Made by a program: the position numbers and the translations under genes | Assembly (NCBI GenBank): GCA_900113995.1 | Contig: FORK01000006.1 | Coordinates: 72,117 to 125,438 of the forward strand | DNA length: 53,322 bases | From: Ruminococcaceae bacterium D5 | GTDB taxonomy: Bacteria > Bacillota > Clostridia > Oscillospirales > Ruminococcaceae | Direction of reading: 5' to 3' | Part shown: in pieces, positions 30,863 through 40,132 of the stretch | Layout of the letters: each line of letters begins with the position of its first letter | Position numbering within the stretch: position 1 is the stretch's first letter | The notes under the pieces: generated by a model | The model's database searches: none | What the model saw: the letters and a program-made list of their open reading frames with translations, nothing else | Told to the model about the DNA's origin: nothing

Positions 30863-31071
30863 TCAGGAGTCATTGCCGGAGCCGCCGCGCCGCTTGAAAT
30901 ACCGGCAGCTTTCCCCCGTCGGGCGCGCTTTGACGCGCGGAAAGCAGCAGTGACCGCTGCCGAGGGCCGGGAAGCGCCCCGGACCGCCTCACTGCACACA
31001 GTGCTGCCGGTAATGGGCGCAGCCGCCGCAGACCGCCCCTCGACCTGCTCGTATTTTCGTTTTCGAGCCAT
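30863..31071 (-). pseudogene. Decayed small Cys-rich protein gene
   Basis: On the minus strand an ATG at 31071 has GGAGG seven bases upstream and begins MARKRKYEQVEGR. One frame away the sequence reads VCGGCAHYRQHCVQ, then a TGA, then GHCCFPRVKARPTGESCRYF and a normal stop. The spaced cysteines (C-X2-C, GHC, SC-X2-F) look like a small metal-binding protein found in clostridia, but it needs one frameshift and read-through of one stop. Seen: the motifs and lesions. Inferred: that it was once a gene of about 70 codons. The family name is unknown to me. Confidence 0.5.
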
Positions 31072-31182
31072 CCGAATTCCTCCGGAAATTTAAATATCAT
31101 TATGACCCAAATGCGGTTACAATTATTTTTTCCTGATGAGATCAAGGCCATTAACCGTATTTGGTTCATTCGAAGGCCCGCT

Positions 31183-31430
31183 ATGCAAAACTAAACCCGG
31201 ATTTGGGAACCGGGCAGAACATCCGCGCCCTGCGCAAGGAGCGCCATCTCTCTCAGTCAGGCGCAGGCCGTCGGCCAGATGCAGCTGATGGGAGTACAGT
31301 CTTTCCGGAATGACCTGTTCCAAAATGGAGTGCAGCCTTTACAGCGTCCGCGTCAGCGGGCTGATCGCCTTAAAGATCATCTTTCAGGTCCACTATGATT
31401 CCTTTTTTGCTTGGAGCAGGCCTTTACAAA
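31183..31430 (+). pseudogene. Decayed XRE-type helix-turn-helix regulator
   Basis: Three frames together give a complete short XRE protein: LNPDLGTGQNIRALRKERHL (from 31191), QAVGQMQLMGVQ in a second frame, and YSVRVSGLIALKIIFQVHYD followed by SFF in a third (from about 31337). This is the layout of the small clostridial regulators with the RALRKE...SQ helix-turn-helix and a C-terminal YDSFF. At least two frameshifts separate the parts, so it cannot be made as one protein. Confidence 0.6.
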
Positions 31431-31472
31431 ATGGAAAGCGTCACGCTGCGATTCATCCAATAAGCCCCACGC

Positions 31473-31500
31473 AAAAAAGACCGCCCACGGGCGGTCTTTT
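31473..31500. terminator. Bidirectional intrinsic terminator
   Basis: AAAAGACCGCC / GGCGGTCTTTT stem with a short loop and flanking A and T runs; ends the minus-strand peptidase gene at 31509. Confidence 0.85.
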
Positions 31501-31508
31501 CTGCATAT

Positions 31509-32744
31509 TCATTTTTTCTCCCGATCGATGATCCGCGCTGTTTCAAGCAGTACATCGGCTCCCTTGGCCAGATTTGCATAGTCGGTGAACTCCTGCGGAC
31601 AGTGGGTGACCCCGCCGTTGTAGCTCGGGACGAAAATCAGCCCGGCATCCCAGATGCGCCGCAGAAACATCGTATCATGCCCCGCCCCCGAATTGAGCGG
31701 CATGCAGGTGTATCCGAGGCGGGCCGCCGCCCGTTCAAAGGCATCGATAATATTGGGGCTGTTCTCGACGGGGGCGCTCCCTTTGAGGAACTGCACCTCA
31801 AAGGAGACGCGGTACTCCCGCTCGATGCGGGAGGCCTCCTCCCGCAGAAAGGCGGTCATGGCGTCAAGGCAGTTCTGCTCAAAGGAGCGGAAATCCACCG
31901 TAAAGACCGCGCGGGAGGGCACCGCGTTGATTGCACCGGGCTTCAACTCCATCTGGCCGCAGTTTACGGTGATTCTGCCGCTGTAATCGGCTGCAATCTT
32001 ATCCTCAAGGCGAGAGAGCAGGCGGATCGACGCCAGCCCGGCGTCGCTGCGTTCGGCGTGCGGAATCGCCGGATGGCTCGCCCTGCCGCGTGCGGTCAGC
32101 CGGAACCATGCGTTTCCGCAGATGGTGCGCACCACCCCGATATCGGTGTGAGAGGACTGGAGCCGGGTTGCCTGCTCCATATGCAGTTCGAGAAAGGCTT
32201 TGGCTTCCTCCGGGCGGCGGCAGACCCCTTCAATACCGCCCGGCAAACCGTATTCCCGCATCGCGTCGATCAGCAGAATCCCGTCGTCATCGGTCAGACG
32301 GTGCAGATCCGGCTCGCCGTAGATTCCCACCATGAACCGGCTGCCGGTGGTGCCGGGATAGCGCCCGCCGTCCTCCATAATGGTAGCAACCACCTCGAAG
32401 TCGCTTTCCATCGGAACGCCGCTCTCCACCAGCATCCGCGCAGCCTCAAGAGAGCAGACGATTCCCGCCGGCCCGTCAAAGGCCCCGGCGCAGCGCACCG
32501 TATCGAGGTGGGAGCCGGACACAATCTTCGGCGCGGCGGGGTTGCAGCCCTTCACCACCCCGTAAAGGGTCCCGATTCGGTCCTCCCGCACCTGCATTCC
32601 AAATTCAGCCATCCGCGATTTCAGGTATTCCACCCCCTCACGGTAAGCAGGGGTATAGCTCAGGCGGGTGCAGCCTTCCTCACAGGGGGCGGAGATCCGA
32701 TACAACGCCTCGATATCCTTCTCAATCCGTTTGACATCTGCCAT
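31509..32744 (-). CDS. M20-family hydantoinase/carbamoylase-type amidase
   Basis: 411 residues, full length for the family, which hydrolyses N-carbamoyl amino acids, allantoate or ureidoglycolate with two metal ions. Visible: GSHLDT (His79), the metal-bridging Asp in AFDGPAG (Asp90), Glu124-Asp125 in IMEDGGRYPGTTGSR, ELHMEQ, the lid-domain NAVPSRAVFTVDFR, and GAGHDTMFL. The usual Glu-Glu pair is Glu-Asp here and the usual ARF is GRY, so substrate preference may differ. A GAAAGGAGG site precedes the ATG. A second member of the family is at 52122. Confidence 0.88.
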   Translation of the reverse strand: MADVKRIEKDIEALYRISAPCEEGCTRLSYTPAYREGVEYLKSRMAEFGMQVREDRIGTLYGVVKGCNPAAPKIVSGSHLDTVRCAGAFDGPAGIVCSLEAARMLVESGVPMESDFEVVATIMEDGGRYPGTTGSRFMVGIYGEPDLHRLTDDDGILLIDAMREYGLPGGIEGVCRRPEEAKAFLELHMEQATRLQSSHTDIGVVRTICGNAWFRLTARGRASHPAIPHAERSDAGLASIRLLSRLEDKIAADYSGRITVNCGQMELKPGAINAVPSRAVFTVDFRSFEQNCLDAMTAFLREEASRIEREYRVSFEVQFLKGSAPVENSPNIIDAFERAAARLGYTCMPLNSGAGHDTMFLRRIWDAGLIFVPSYNGGVTHCPQEFTDYANLAKGADVLLETARIIDREKK

Positions 32745-32782
32745 GAATCTTCCTCCTTTCCAATGAGCCGTTTGCTTTTTTC

Positions 32783-32812
32783 AGTGTAACACAGATCCCT
32801 GCCGCCGGTAAA
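32783..32812 (-). promoter_or_regulatory. Candidate promoter of the amidase gene
   Basis: On the minus strand TTTACC, 18-base spacer, TACACT, about 40 bases before the start. Weak match; position favours it. Confidence 0.4.
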
Positions 32813-32821
32813 GTCCCCTGC

Positions 32822-32858
32822 AAAAAAGGGAGCGCGCCCGCAGGCGCGCTCCCTTTTT
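32822..32858. terminator. Bidirectional intrinsic terminator
   Basis: AAAAAAGGGAGCGCGCC-CGCA-GGCGCGCTCCCTTTTT: perfect stem with runs on both sides; ends the tepA-to-niaR operon. Confidence 0.9.
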
Positions 32859-32873
32859 GTGCCTGTTTTTCTG

Positions 32874-33605
32874 TCAAAGCTCCTCAACCAGAATCTCCGC
32901 CTTGCGCAGCGCGGCGCAGACCCGTTCGAAGCAGTCTCTGTCGGGACAGCGCAGGGTATGCAGGTGAATGCCCCCCGTCAGCATCGAGAGGGGCGCAGCG
33001 TCCGATTCCGCCAGCGTCTGGACAAAACGGTCGGCGTCATAGCGGGAGCGCACCTCAAGCTGCCCGGTGAGCTGCCCGTAAACCGGATGTTCCACCGTCA
33101 CATCCACCACCGCCGCTCCCTGATCGACCGCAAGGTAAAGCTCCTGCAGCAGCGATTCCGGCGTGGTGTGGCGGCAGGCGATGGTGTAGAGCCGTTCGGG
33201 GGCCTCCCCCCGCCCCTCGAGCAGATAGCCGCGGGGGGTGGCGACGACCGGAGCGCCCCCGGCCCGCAGCAGGGCGATATCCCCCACGATAATCTGCCGG
33301 CTGACATGAAAGCGTTCCGCCAGCGTCGAGGCGCTGACCGGCTCGCTCGCAAGCTGCAGAGCCTTTTCCAGATTGGTGCGGCGGGTGCGGGCGCTCATCC
33401 GGGAAAGACGTTCCGCCGCGGCTCCGCGCCGCCGGGCCGTCTCTTCACGGTCGATCTCCCAGCCGCCCGGAACGGGGCGCAGAAGATCCCCCTCTCCCGC
33501 GCCGTCGGGCAGCGAAGCCCTCGGCAGCCTGACCCTCTTCCCCTCGTCATCCTCGCAGAGGGCGGTTTCCCCCGCGATCCGTTCAATGCTCAGCAATCTT
33601 CTCAC
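32874..33605 (-). CDS. niaR: DUF3006-NiaR fusion: niacin-type transcriptional repressor with an extra N-terminal domain
   Basis: 243 residues. Residues 1-69 (LSIERIAGETALCEDDEG, LPRASLPDGAGEGDLL, WEIDREETARRR) read as DUF3006, a small domain that usually stands alone beside ComEC-like hydrolases. From about 70 (MSARTRRTNLEKALQL) the sequence is a complete NiaR: HTH (SASTLAERFHVSRQIIVGDI) and 3H domain with the three histidines in RHTTPESLLQEL, VEHPVYGQL and GGIHLHTL. No stop and no good internal ribosome-binding site separates the parts. The GTG start overlaps the stop of the hydrolase gene (GTGA); a TTG three codons on has better Shine-Dalgarno spacing. NiaR represses niacin uptake and NAD synthesis genes. 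Confidence 0.85.
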   Translation of the reverse strand: MRRLLSIERIAGETALCEDDEGKRVRLPRASLPDGAGEGDLLRPVPGGWEIDREETARRRGAAAERLSRMSARTRRTNLEKALQLASEPVSASTLAERFHVSRQIIVGDIALLRAGGAPVVATPRGYLLEGRGEAPERLYTIACRHTTPESLLQELYLAVDQGAAVVDVTVEHPVYGQLTGQLEVRSRYDADRFVQTLAESDAAPLSMLTGGIHLHTLRCPDRDCFERVCAALRKAEILVEEL

Positions 33606-34549
33606 CCCTTTGCGTCGATGGTGTCATTGATCTGGCCGGCGGTGACGGCAATCGTCTTTCCGTCGGTGGTGAAGGTGATGGTTCCCGAAAGGTCGGTCCG
33701 GTAAATTGGCCCAAAGGGGGCCAGCCGCTCCAGCGTCTTTTCATGCGGATGTCCGTAGTCGTTGCCCGCCCCGCAGGAGATGACCGACGCTTTGGGGGAA
33801 ACAGCGTTGAGAAACTTCTGCCGGGAGGAGGTCGAGCTTCCATGATGGCCCGCCACCAGAATGTCGGCGTCGATCGGCTCGCCGCCTTCCCGCAGGCGGT
33901 CCTCGACCGGCGTTTCCCCGTCGCCGGTGATGAGGAAGGATGCCTCCCCCGCATCAATCCGCAGGCAGAGGGAGGTGTCGTTGAGGTTGTCCGGCTCCGG
34001 GACAAAGCCGTCGAGCAGCGAGAGGGTAATCCCCTCCCCCAGAGGAAGGGCGCGCGGCTCCGCCAAAAGCTCCACCGCGCAGCCGTTCTGCTCGATCGCA
34101 TCCAGAAGCTGCTCATAGCTCCGGTTGGTCGGCAGCAGATCCTCGCTGACGGCGGGCATCCAAAGGGTATCGACCCCGTACTCCCCCAGCAGGCCGACCG
34201 CCCCGCCGTAATGATCGGTGTGCAGGTGGGTCAGCACCATCAGGTCAAGGGAGGTGATCCCCCACGCGTCGAGCTGCGCGGCGACCGCTTCACTGGCCTC
34301 CCGCTCCCCCGCGTCGATGAGAACCGAATGCTCCGCGGTGTGCAGCAGCAGGCTGCTGCCCTGTCCCACGTCGATGACCTGCACCGAGACGAGCGCCCCC
34401 TCGGGCATCGCCGCGGCGGGCAGGCTCGCGCCGCCGGTGTAATCCCAGACGCTGTAGCCGGTCAGCGCCGCGGCCAGCAGCGTCAGCAGCGGCGCCAGAA
34501 TTTTCTTGAGCAGCCTTTTCTTTGCCGCCCTGCGGGTTCTTCTTGCCAT
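33602..34549 (-). CDS. ComEC/Rec2-like metallo-beta-lactamase-fold hydrolase
   Basis: 315 residues. Basic N-terminus and one membrane anchor (about 15-33), then the hydrolase domain: VQVIDVGQGSSLLL, LIDAG, the metal motif HLHTDH (108-113), DTSLCLRID, FLITGDGE and AGHHGS. It corresponds to the separate extracellular domain found in ComEC competence channels, without the channel. Substrate unknown; DNA degradation or phosphodiester cleavage is likely for the family. Overlaps the DUF3006-NiaR gene by four bases and follows ftsK. Confidence 0.88.
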   Translation of the reverse strand: MARRTRRAAKKRLLKKILAPLLTLLAAALTGYSVWDYTGGASLPAAAMPEGALVSVQVIDVGQGSSLLLHTAEHSVLIDAGEREASEAVAAQLDAWGITSLDLMVLTHLHTDHYGGAVGLLGEYGVDTLWMPAVSEDLLPTNRSYEQLLDAIEQNGCAVELLAEPRALPLGEGITLSLLDGFVPEPDNLNDTSLCLRIDAGEASFLITGDGETPVEDRLREGGEPIDADILVAGHHGSSTSSRQKFLNAVSPKASVISCGAGNDYGHPHEKTLERLAPFGPIYRTDLSGTITFTTDGKTIAVTAGQINDTIDAKG

Positions 34550-34595
34550 TTGACAGAGGTTTCCTTTCCTGGAGCGGCGCCTCCGGCCCGCCCCC

Positions 34596-37115
34596 TTACT
34601 GGTTGGTTTGTTCGGCCTGCGCGGCCTGGTTGAGCTTCATTTCAATCCAGCGTTCCTTCGAGATCAGCACCGTCCGGGGCTTCGAGCCTTCAAACGGGCC
34701 GACGATGCCGCGGGCTTCCAGCTCATCGACAATCCGCGCGGCCCGGGCGTAGCCGAGCTTCAGCTTCCGCTGTAAAAGCGAGGTGGAGGCAATTCCCGCC
34801 TCGACGACGCATTCGATGGCGGCAGGCAGCATTTCGTCCCCGTCCGATTCGTCGCTTCCGCCGCTTTGGGCGCCGCCGCCCTTGCCGGTCGGCGTCTGGC
34901 GGTCGATTTCCTCGAGAACCGTCTGGTCGTATTCGGCCGAAACGGCGCTCTTGATGAAACTGACCACCCGCTCGATCTCATCGTCCGAGACAAAGCACCC
35001 CTGCACGCGGGCCGGCTTGGCGGACCCCACAGGGTAGAAGAGCATATCGCCCATGCCGAGCAGCTTTTCGGCGCCGCCCATGTCGAGGATGGTGCGCGAG
35101 TCGATCTGCGAAGAGACAGCGAAGGCGATCCGCGAGGGGATGTTCGCCTTGATCACGCCGGTGATGACATCCACCGACGGCCGCTGGGTGGCGATGATCA
35201 GATGCATCCCCGCCGCGCGGGCCATCTGGGCGAGGCGGCAGATCGAATCCTCGACCTCGGTGGGAGCCGCCATCATCAGGTCCGCCAGCTCGTCCACGAT
35301 GATGACATAGTGCGGCAGCTCGGAAAGCGGCTCGCCGCCCGGGGCCATCGGCGCACCCTCGGGCGCAGCCTCGCGCTGGGCGCGGACCATCTTATTGAAC
35401 GATTCAATCTCCCGCGCGCCGTGGGCGGCGAAAAGCTTGTAGCGGTTGAGCATCTCGGTTACCGCCCAGCCCAGCGCGCCCGCTGCCTTTTTCGGGTCGG
35501 TGACAACCGGGATAACGAGGTGCGGCAGGCCGTTGTAAACCCCCAGCTCAACCACCTTGGGGTCGATCATCAAAAGCTTGACCTCATCCGGCCGCGCCTT
35601 GAAGAGAATGCTCATGATGATGGAGTTGATGCAGACCGATTTGCCTGAGCCGGTCGCGCCCGCAATCAGCAGGTGCGGCATCTTGGCGATGTTGGCCACC
35701 GTCATGTTGCCCGCGATATCCCTGCCGAGCGCCACCGAAACTTTGCTTTTGGCGTCCTGGAACTGCTGCGACTCGATGACCTCGCGCAGCGTCACGGGGG
35801 TGATGCTGCGGTTGGGCACCTCGATTCCTACCGCGGCCTTGTTGGGGATCGGCGCCTCGATGCGGACTCCCGCCGAGGCGAGGTTGAGGGCGATATCATC
35901 CGCGAGGTTGGTGATCTTCGAAATTTTGACCCCCGCCGAGGGCTGCAGCTCATAGCGGGTCACCGCCGGACCGCGGGCAATGTCAATGATTCGGGTCTGC
36001 ACCCCGAAGGATTGCAGCGTATCAACCAGCCGCTGGGCGTTCTGACGAAGCTCCTCGGCGGTCGCGGCTTCCCCGGCTGGAGCCTTCGGCTCACGCAGCA
36101 GGGTAACCGGCGGCATGACATAGACCGGCGGCTCCGGTTTCGGGGGCGGAGCCTCGGGCGCGGCCTGCTCCTGCGCCGCAGCGGCGGCCGCTTCGGCGGG
36201 CGGCTCCCCCGCCGGCGGCCGGCGCTTCTCCTGCACCTGCGCGACCCGCTTGATGATGTCGTCGATGTAGAGCTGTTCCCCCTCGCCGTCCGGAACGATC
36301 GGCTCGGACGGCGGTTCCGGCTGCGGCTCGGGCGCGGCCGGAACGGCTGCCGGGACCTCCTCCTCCTCCGGGATGGGTCCGGCGGCGGGGCGGCTGTCGA
36401 GGGCATTGAGAAGCTTCTGCTTTTTGCTGCGCGGCGCGGGACGCTCGGCCGGCGTGTCGTCGAGCGGAATATCAACCATCCGGTTGGCGCGCGGGCGCAC
36501 CTGCGGCTCCTTCGGAGCAGGCATCGAATCGAGCAGTTCGTGGTATCCGTTCGAAATCTTTTCCATCGGGCGTTTGGCCGAACGCAGCACCCCGGCGATG
36601 GTGGATTTGGTCAGAATCATTCCGAGCAGGAAAAGGAGCAGCACGACGGTGATCCGGTCCCCGGGAGCGCCGAGCATCATCAGCGGCATCCCGAAAATCA
36701 GCGCCGCCACCCCGCCGCCGTGCAGCGCCTGCCCATTGGCGTAGAGGGTGCGGAAAAGGTCCGCGACGGTGCCCGGCTCCGGCCTGCCGGCGAGGAAGAT
36801 CTGGAATGCCGCCGAAATCAGCAGCAGCATCACCGCCGTCAGCGACGCGCGGATCGGCAGGTCGTCGCTGATCCGGTCAAAGGAGGCCATCACCGATATG
36901 TAGATCAGGATCGGCCCGATGAAGAACGCGGACCATCCAAAGATGCCCAGCAGGACGTTGTGCGCCGAAAGCCACCCCTCGCTCCCCTTGACGAAGGCAA
37001 GGAAGAAAAAGAGCAGCCCGATGGTGCACAGCAGAACGGCGAGAATCTGGTTCTGCGCGGCGATCTGAGCCTTGGTCCTCCTTTTGGATTTTTTTCGTGT
37101 GCGTTTTGCAGCCAA
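34596..37115 (-). CDS. ftsK: DNA translocase FtsK/SpoIIIE
   Basis: 839 residues from a TTG at 37115 that has AGGAGG eight bases upstream; the frame is open further but runs into uppP. Four membrane helices (about 15-190), a Pro/Glu/Ala-rich linker (about 230-370), the RecA-like motor with Walker [14 protein letters not shown] near 480 and DELADLMM, and the C-terminal gamma winged helix ([20 protein letters not shown]) that reads polar DNA motifs. Clears the chromosome from the division or sporulation septum. Neighbours uppP and tepA, as SpoIIIE neighbours tepA in Bacillus. Confidence 0.96.
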   Translation of the reverse strand: MAAKRTRKKSKRRTKAQIAAQNQILAVLLCTIGLLFFFLAFVKGSEGWLSAHNVLLGIFGWSAFFIGPILIYISVMASFDRISDDLPIRASLTAVMLLLISAAFQIFLAGRPEPGTVADLFRTLYANGQALHGGGVAALIFGMPLMMLGAPGDRITVVLLLFLLGMILTKSTIAGVLRSAKRPMEKISNGYHELLDSMPAPKEPQVRPRANRMVDIPLDDTPAERPAPRSKKQKLLNALDSRPAAGPIPEEEEVPAAVPAAPEPQPEPPSEPIVPDGEGEQLYIDDIIKRVAQVQEKRRPPAGEPPAEAAAAAAQEQAAPEAPPPKPEPPVYVMPPVTLLREPKAPAGEAATAEELRQNAQRLVDTLQSFGVQTRIIDIARGPAVTRYELQPSAGVKISKITNLADDIALNLASAGVRIEAPIPNKAAVGIEVPNRSITPVTLREVIESQQFQDAKSKVSVALGRDIAGNMTVANIAKMPHLLIAGATGSGKSVCINSIIMSILFKARPDEVKLLMIDPKVVELGVYNGLPHLVIPVVTDPKKAAGALGWAVTEMLNRYKLFAAHGAREIESFNKMVRAQREAAPEGAPMAPGGEPLSELPHYVIIVDELADLMMAAPTEVEDSICRLAQMARAAGMHLIIATQRPSVDVITGVIKANIPSRIAFAVSSQIDSRTILDMGGAEKLLGMGDMLFYPVGSAKPARVQGCFVSDDEIERVVSFIKSAVSAEYDQTVLEEIDRQTPTGKGGGAQSGGSDESDGDEMLPAAIECVVEAGIASTSLLQRKLKLGYARAARIVDELEARGIVGPFEGSKPRTVLISKERWIEMKLNQAAQAEQTNQ

Positions 37116-37170
37116 CCGTAAAACCTCCTGTTTGCAGACGCGGCAGCGGATCTGCCGGCCCCGCGGGGTA

Positions 37171-38055
37171 TTATTTTGCGAAAAGGGCAATGACCGCCGC
37201 CTGCACAGGATGCCCGGCGGCAGCGTCATAGATTCCGATGCCCAGCGCCAGCACGCCGAGCAGGAGGGTGTAAAAGCCGAACCACTGCAGCTTCTGAGAG
37301 GCCACAAGCCAGCGCACCATCCCGATGGCAAGCAGGCCGAAGACCAGCGATGTAACGAGGCCCGCGAGCACCACCCCGAGGGGCAGCTCGAGCCCTCCAC
37401 CGAGAATCTCTTTCGCGTCGAGCAGCAGTGCGCCGATCACCGCGGGGATTCCCATAATAAAGGAAAAATCGAGGGCAAACTTCCGGTCCAGCCCGAGAAT
37501 CAGTCCGGTCGAAAGGGTCGATCCGGATCGGGAAATCCCCGGCAGCGGCGCGACGGCCTGCGCAAGGCCGATCGCCGCCGCTGCACGGTAGCTCATGTGG
37601 CCGGCCTTAATCCGCCCGGGAGGGCAGCTGTTGGCAAGCAGCAGCAGTGCGGAGGTCACGAGGAAGCAAACCCCCTCGACAATAATATTTCCGTCGGCAG
37701 CCACCCCCTGCATAAGATCCTTGAGCAGGAAGGTCAGAGCAAGCGGCAGAAGCGAGACAAAGAGCAGAAAAAGCATCCGGCGCTGGGGACGCTGGGTCCG
37801 GAGGGAAAAACGGCCCTTGAACAAATCCCCGAGCATACAGAAAAGCTCCTGAATCAGCGGCCGGATGCTCCCCCAGAAGGCGATAAAGACCGCCACGAGG
37901 GTTCCCAGATGCAGAACCAGCGAAAAAAGCGCCCCGCTCTCGGAATTGTTGCCGGTAAAATACTGATAGAGGGCGAGATGTCCCGAGCTTGAGACGGGCA
38001 AAAACTCGGTCAGCCCCTGGATGATCCCCTGAATAATCGCTTCTGTCATGCTCAT
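37171..38055 (-). CDS. uppP: Undecaprenyl-diphosphatase
   Basis: 294 residues; MSMTEAII with GGAGG seven bases before. BacA-type integral membrane enzyme that recycles the cell-wall lipid carrier and gives bacitracin tolerance. Visible: [13 protein letters not shown] (about 14-26) and PGISRSGST, the two catalytic motifs, among eight membrane segments. Middle gene between tepA and ftsK. Confidence 0.95.
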   Translation of the reverse strand: MSMTEAIIQGIIQGLTEFLPVSSSGHLALYQYFTGNNSESGALFSLVLHLGTLVAVFIAFWGSIRPLIQELFCMLGDLFKGRFSLRTQRPQRRMLFLLFVSLLPLALTFLLKDLMQGVAADGNIIVEGVCFLVTSALLLLANSCPPGRIKAGHMSYRAAAAIGLAQAVAPLPGISRSGSTLSTGLILGLDRKFALDFSFIMGIPAVIGALLLDAKEILGGGLELPLGVVLAGLVTSLVFGLLAIGMVRWLVASQKLQWFGFYTLLLGVLALGIGIYDAAAGHPVQAAVIALFAK

Positions 38056-38085
38056 GACTGCGCCTCCGATGTTTCATGTTGATGG

Positions 38086-38895
38086 TCAGCGCGCCTTCTT
38101 TTGGCGGCCGCGCTTCTGCTTCGGCTTTGGACCGGCCTCCTCCTGTCCGGCTTCGATCAGCTCGTACAGGCTCTCAATCGCGTCGGAAAGGCCGCCGAGC
38201 CGGTCGATCAGCCCCTCGGCAACCGCCTTGTCGCCGTCGAGGGTGGTGCCGACATCCATCACCAGCTCGCCGGTGTTCATAAGGAATTCGCGGAACCGTT
38301 TCTCCGGCATGCGGGAGTTGGCGGTGACGAAATCGATGATCCGGTCCTGCATCCGCTGGAAATAGTGCAGCGTCTGCGGAACCCCGAGCACCATCCCGTT
38401 CATCCTCACCGGATGAATGGTCATCGTCGCGCTCGGCACAATAAAGGAGCGCCGCGCGCTGCAGGCCAGCGGCACCCCGATCGAATGTCCGCCGCCGAGA
38501 ACCAGCGAGACGGTCGGCTTGTTCATTCCCGAGACAAGCTCGGCGAGAGCCAGCCCCGCTTCAACATCCCCGCCGACGGTGTTGAGGATCATCAGCAGTC
38601 CCTCGATGCGGGGGTCCTGCTCGACCGCAACCAGCTGCGGAATGACATGCTCATATTTTGTGGTCTTGGTCTGGGGCGGGGCATCGTAATGCCCCTCGAT
38701 CTGGCCGATGATGGTCAGGCAGTGGATGGCATGGCGCCCCTCCATCGGGGTTACCGAGCCGCTCTGCTCAATCTGGTCGTGCATCTCCTGCTGCTGGTCG
38801 TTCATCTGGCCCTGTTCGCCGGTGCGGGGCTGGTCGCCGGGTGCCGGGATATATCCCTGGGGTGCGTTTTTCTTCTTTTTTCTTTGATCCGGCAT
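38086..38895 (-). CDS. tepA: ClpP-fold protease, TepA family
   Basis: 269 residues. Hydrophilic N-terminus (1-50) and a basic C-terminal tail around a ClpP-like domain: MILNTVGGDVEAGLALAEL, catalytic Ser138 in GGGHSIGVPLA, and His161 in TIHPVRM. TepA is a forespore-related translocation-enhancing peptidase in Bacillus and is usually adjacent to spoIIIE, as here. First gene of the tepA-uppP-ftsK-hydrolase-niaR unit. Confidence 0.9.
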   Translation of the reverse strand: MPDQRKKKKNAPQGYIPAPGDQPRTGEQGQMNDQQQEMHDQIEQSGSVTPMEGRHAIHCLTIIGQIEGHYDAPPQTKTTKYEHVIPQLVAVEQDPRIEGLLMILNTVGGDVEAGLALAELVSGMNKPTVSLVLGGGHSIGVPLACSARRSFIVPSATMTIHPVRMNGMVLGVPQTLHYFQRMQDRIIDFVTANSRMPEKRFREFLMNTGELVMDVGTTLDGDKAVAEGLIDRLGGLSDAIESLYELIEAGQEEAGPKPKQKRGRQKKAR

Positions 38896-38989
38896 ATCCG
38901 TTCCTCCTGATTGGGTGATGCTTTCATCATGTCCCCGCAGCGGCCCGGATATGCGCAGAGGCGTGCTTTTCGCCCCTCTTATCTTACCT

Positions 38990-39019
38990 ATCTTACATCA
39001 ACAGAAAGGGCGATGTCAA
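38990..39019 (-). promoter_or_regulatory. Promoter of the tepA operon
   Basis: On the minus strand TTGACA, 18-base spacer, TAAGAT, about 95 bases before tepA. The -35 is a perfect consensus. Confidence 0.7.
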
Positions 39020-39079
39020 TCGAAGAAAGAACAAATGTGTCGGTCCCGTCCGCCCAAAACCGCCCGCAGAGGCCGGCGT

Positions 39080-40132
39080 TTATCCGGCGCCGCCCTCTTT
39101 GGGAGCCGGTCCTTCGCCGCCCGCGATCAGGGCGCGGAAAAAAGCAGGATTGCGGTCGGCCGAGTAGAGGTCGAACTGGGACGCCGCCCGTTCGAGATCG
39201 ACGCGGGCGGTGAGCAGGGGGCGGTCCTCCGGCGACGCGGCGCTGCCGTCCCGGCTGCGGGTAGCGGCGCGCGGGGCGGCAATCCGCGCCGGATAGTGAT
39301 ACTCGAATCCGAAATCTCCGCGGGATCGCAGCCCCGGCGAAAGGAGGCAGAGTCCCGATTCCTGCGCGCGGTACCGCGCGAGGTCGGAGGAAGGGCCGAA
39401 GGGCGAAGCGCCCGCCACCGCCACCGAACAGCCCGCCGCGGATGCGATAAAAAACGGCTCGTAGTTCGGCAGGCAGGAAGCGGTCAGCAGCGCGACCCGC
39501 CCGATGCGGGTATCACCGGGGGTCAGCTCTTCCCCGGCGCTCACCCCCATTGAGCGCTCCCACCGCTCGGGATAAAGCTTATCCTGCACCGCGGCCACCT
39601 CTCCGGTATCCGAAAAGAGATACTGCCGGTTGGTGAGCCTTCCATTTTCAATCTGATACAGGCCGCCCGCTGCGATGATGATCCGGTGGCTGCGGGCAAG
39701 CTGCGAGAAGGTGTTGAGGAAAACCTCTCCCACAAAGCCCTGTACCGTCGCGCACAGCTCGGCAAACGCCTCGGCCCGGTCGGACTGGCTGCCCGAGGCC
39801 CACAGCTTGGTGAGGTCGGCGTAAAGCGCCGAAAATCCGGGCAGCAGCGAAATGGCGGACATCGCCCCCAACTCGGGAAAGGCTACAAGCTGGCACCCGG
39901 CCGCCGCGGCGCGGGCAACCGGCTCGTTCTGATCCTCGACATAGTCGCGCAGGCCGCGGTAACGGCGCACCGTCGTGCGGGCCGCGGCGACCTTGAGTCC
40001 GCCCGCGCTGATAAACGGAGCGGGCTTGTCTCCCCGGTAGGGCGCGATCTGACGGGCCAGCTCCCGCACCCGTTCCTCGTTTGAAAGGTAGCTCATTGCA
40101 AAGGCCGAGGCCTTGAGCCGGAACTTATACAT
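39080..40132 (-). CDS. Carbon-nitrogen hydrolase (nitrilase superfamily), complete active site
   Basis: 350 residues. The catalytic Glu87 (VAFPELG), Lys185 (VQDKLYP) and Cys220 (TASCLPNYEP) of the superfamily are all present. The substrate class cannot be read from the sequence: long insertions and a C-terminal Arg-rich segment (about 280-310) do not match the amidase or NAD synthetase types I know. Its ATG overlaps the stop of the next gene upstream by eight bases, so the two proteins are made together. Confidence 0.85.
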   Translation of the reverse strand: MYKFRLKASAFAMSYLSNEERVRELARQIAPYRGDKPAPFISAGGLKVAAARTTVRRYRGLRDYVEDQNEPVARAAAAGCQLVAFPELGAMSAISLLPGFSALYADLTKLWASGSQSDRAEAFAELCATVQGFVGEVFLNTFSQLARSHRIIIAAGGLYQIENGRLTNRQYLFSDTGEVAAVQDKLYPERWERSMGVSAGEELTPGDTRIGRVALLTASCLPNYEPFFIASAAGCSVAVAGASPFGPSSDLARYRAQESGLCLLSPGLRSRGDFGFEYHYPARIAAPRAATRSRDGSAASPEDRPLLTARVDLERAASQFDLYSADRNPAFFRALIAGGEGPAPKEGGAG

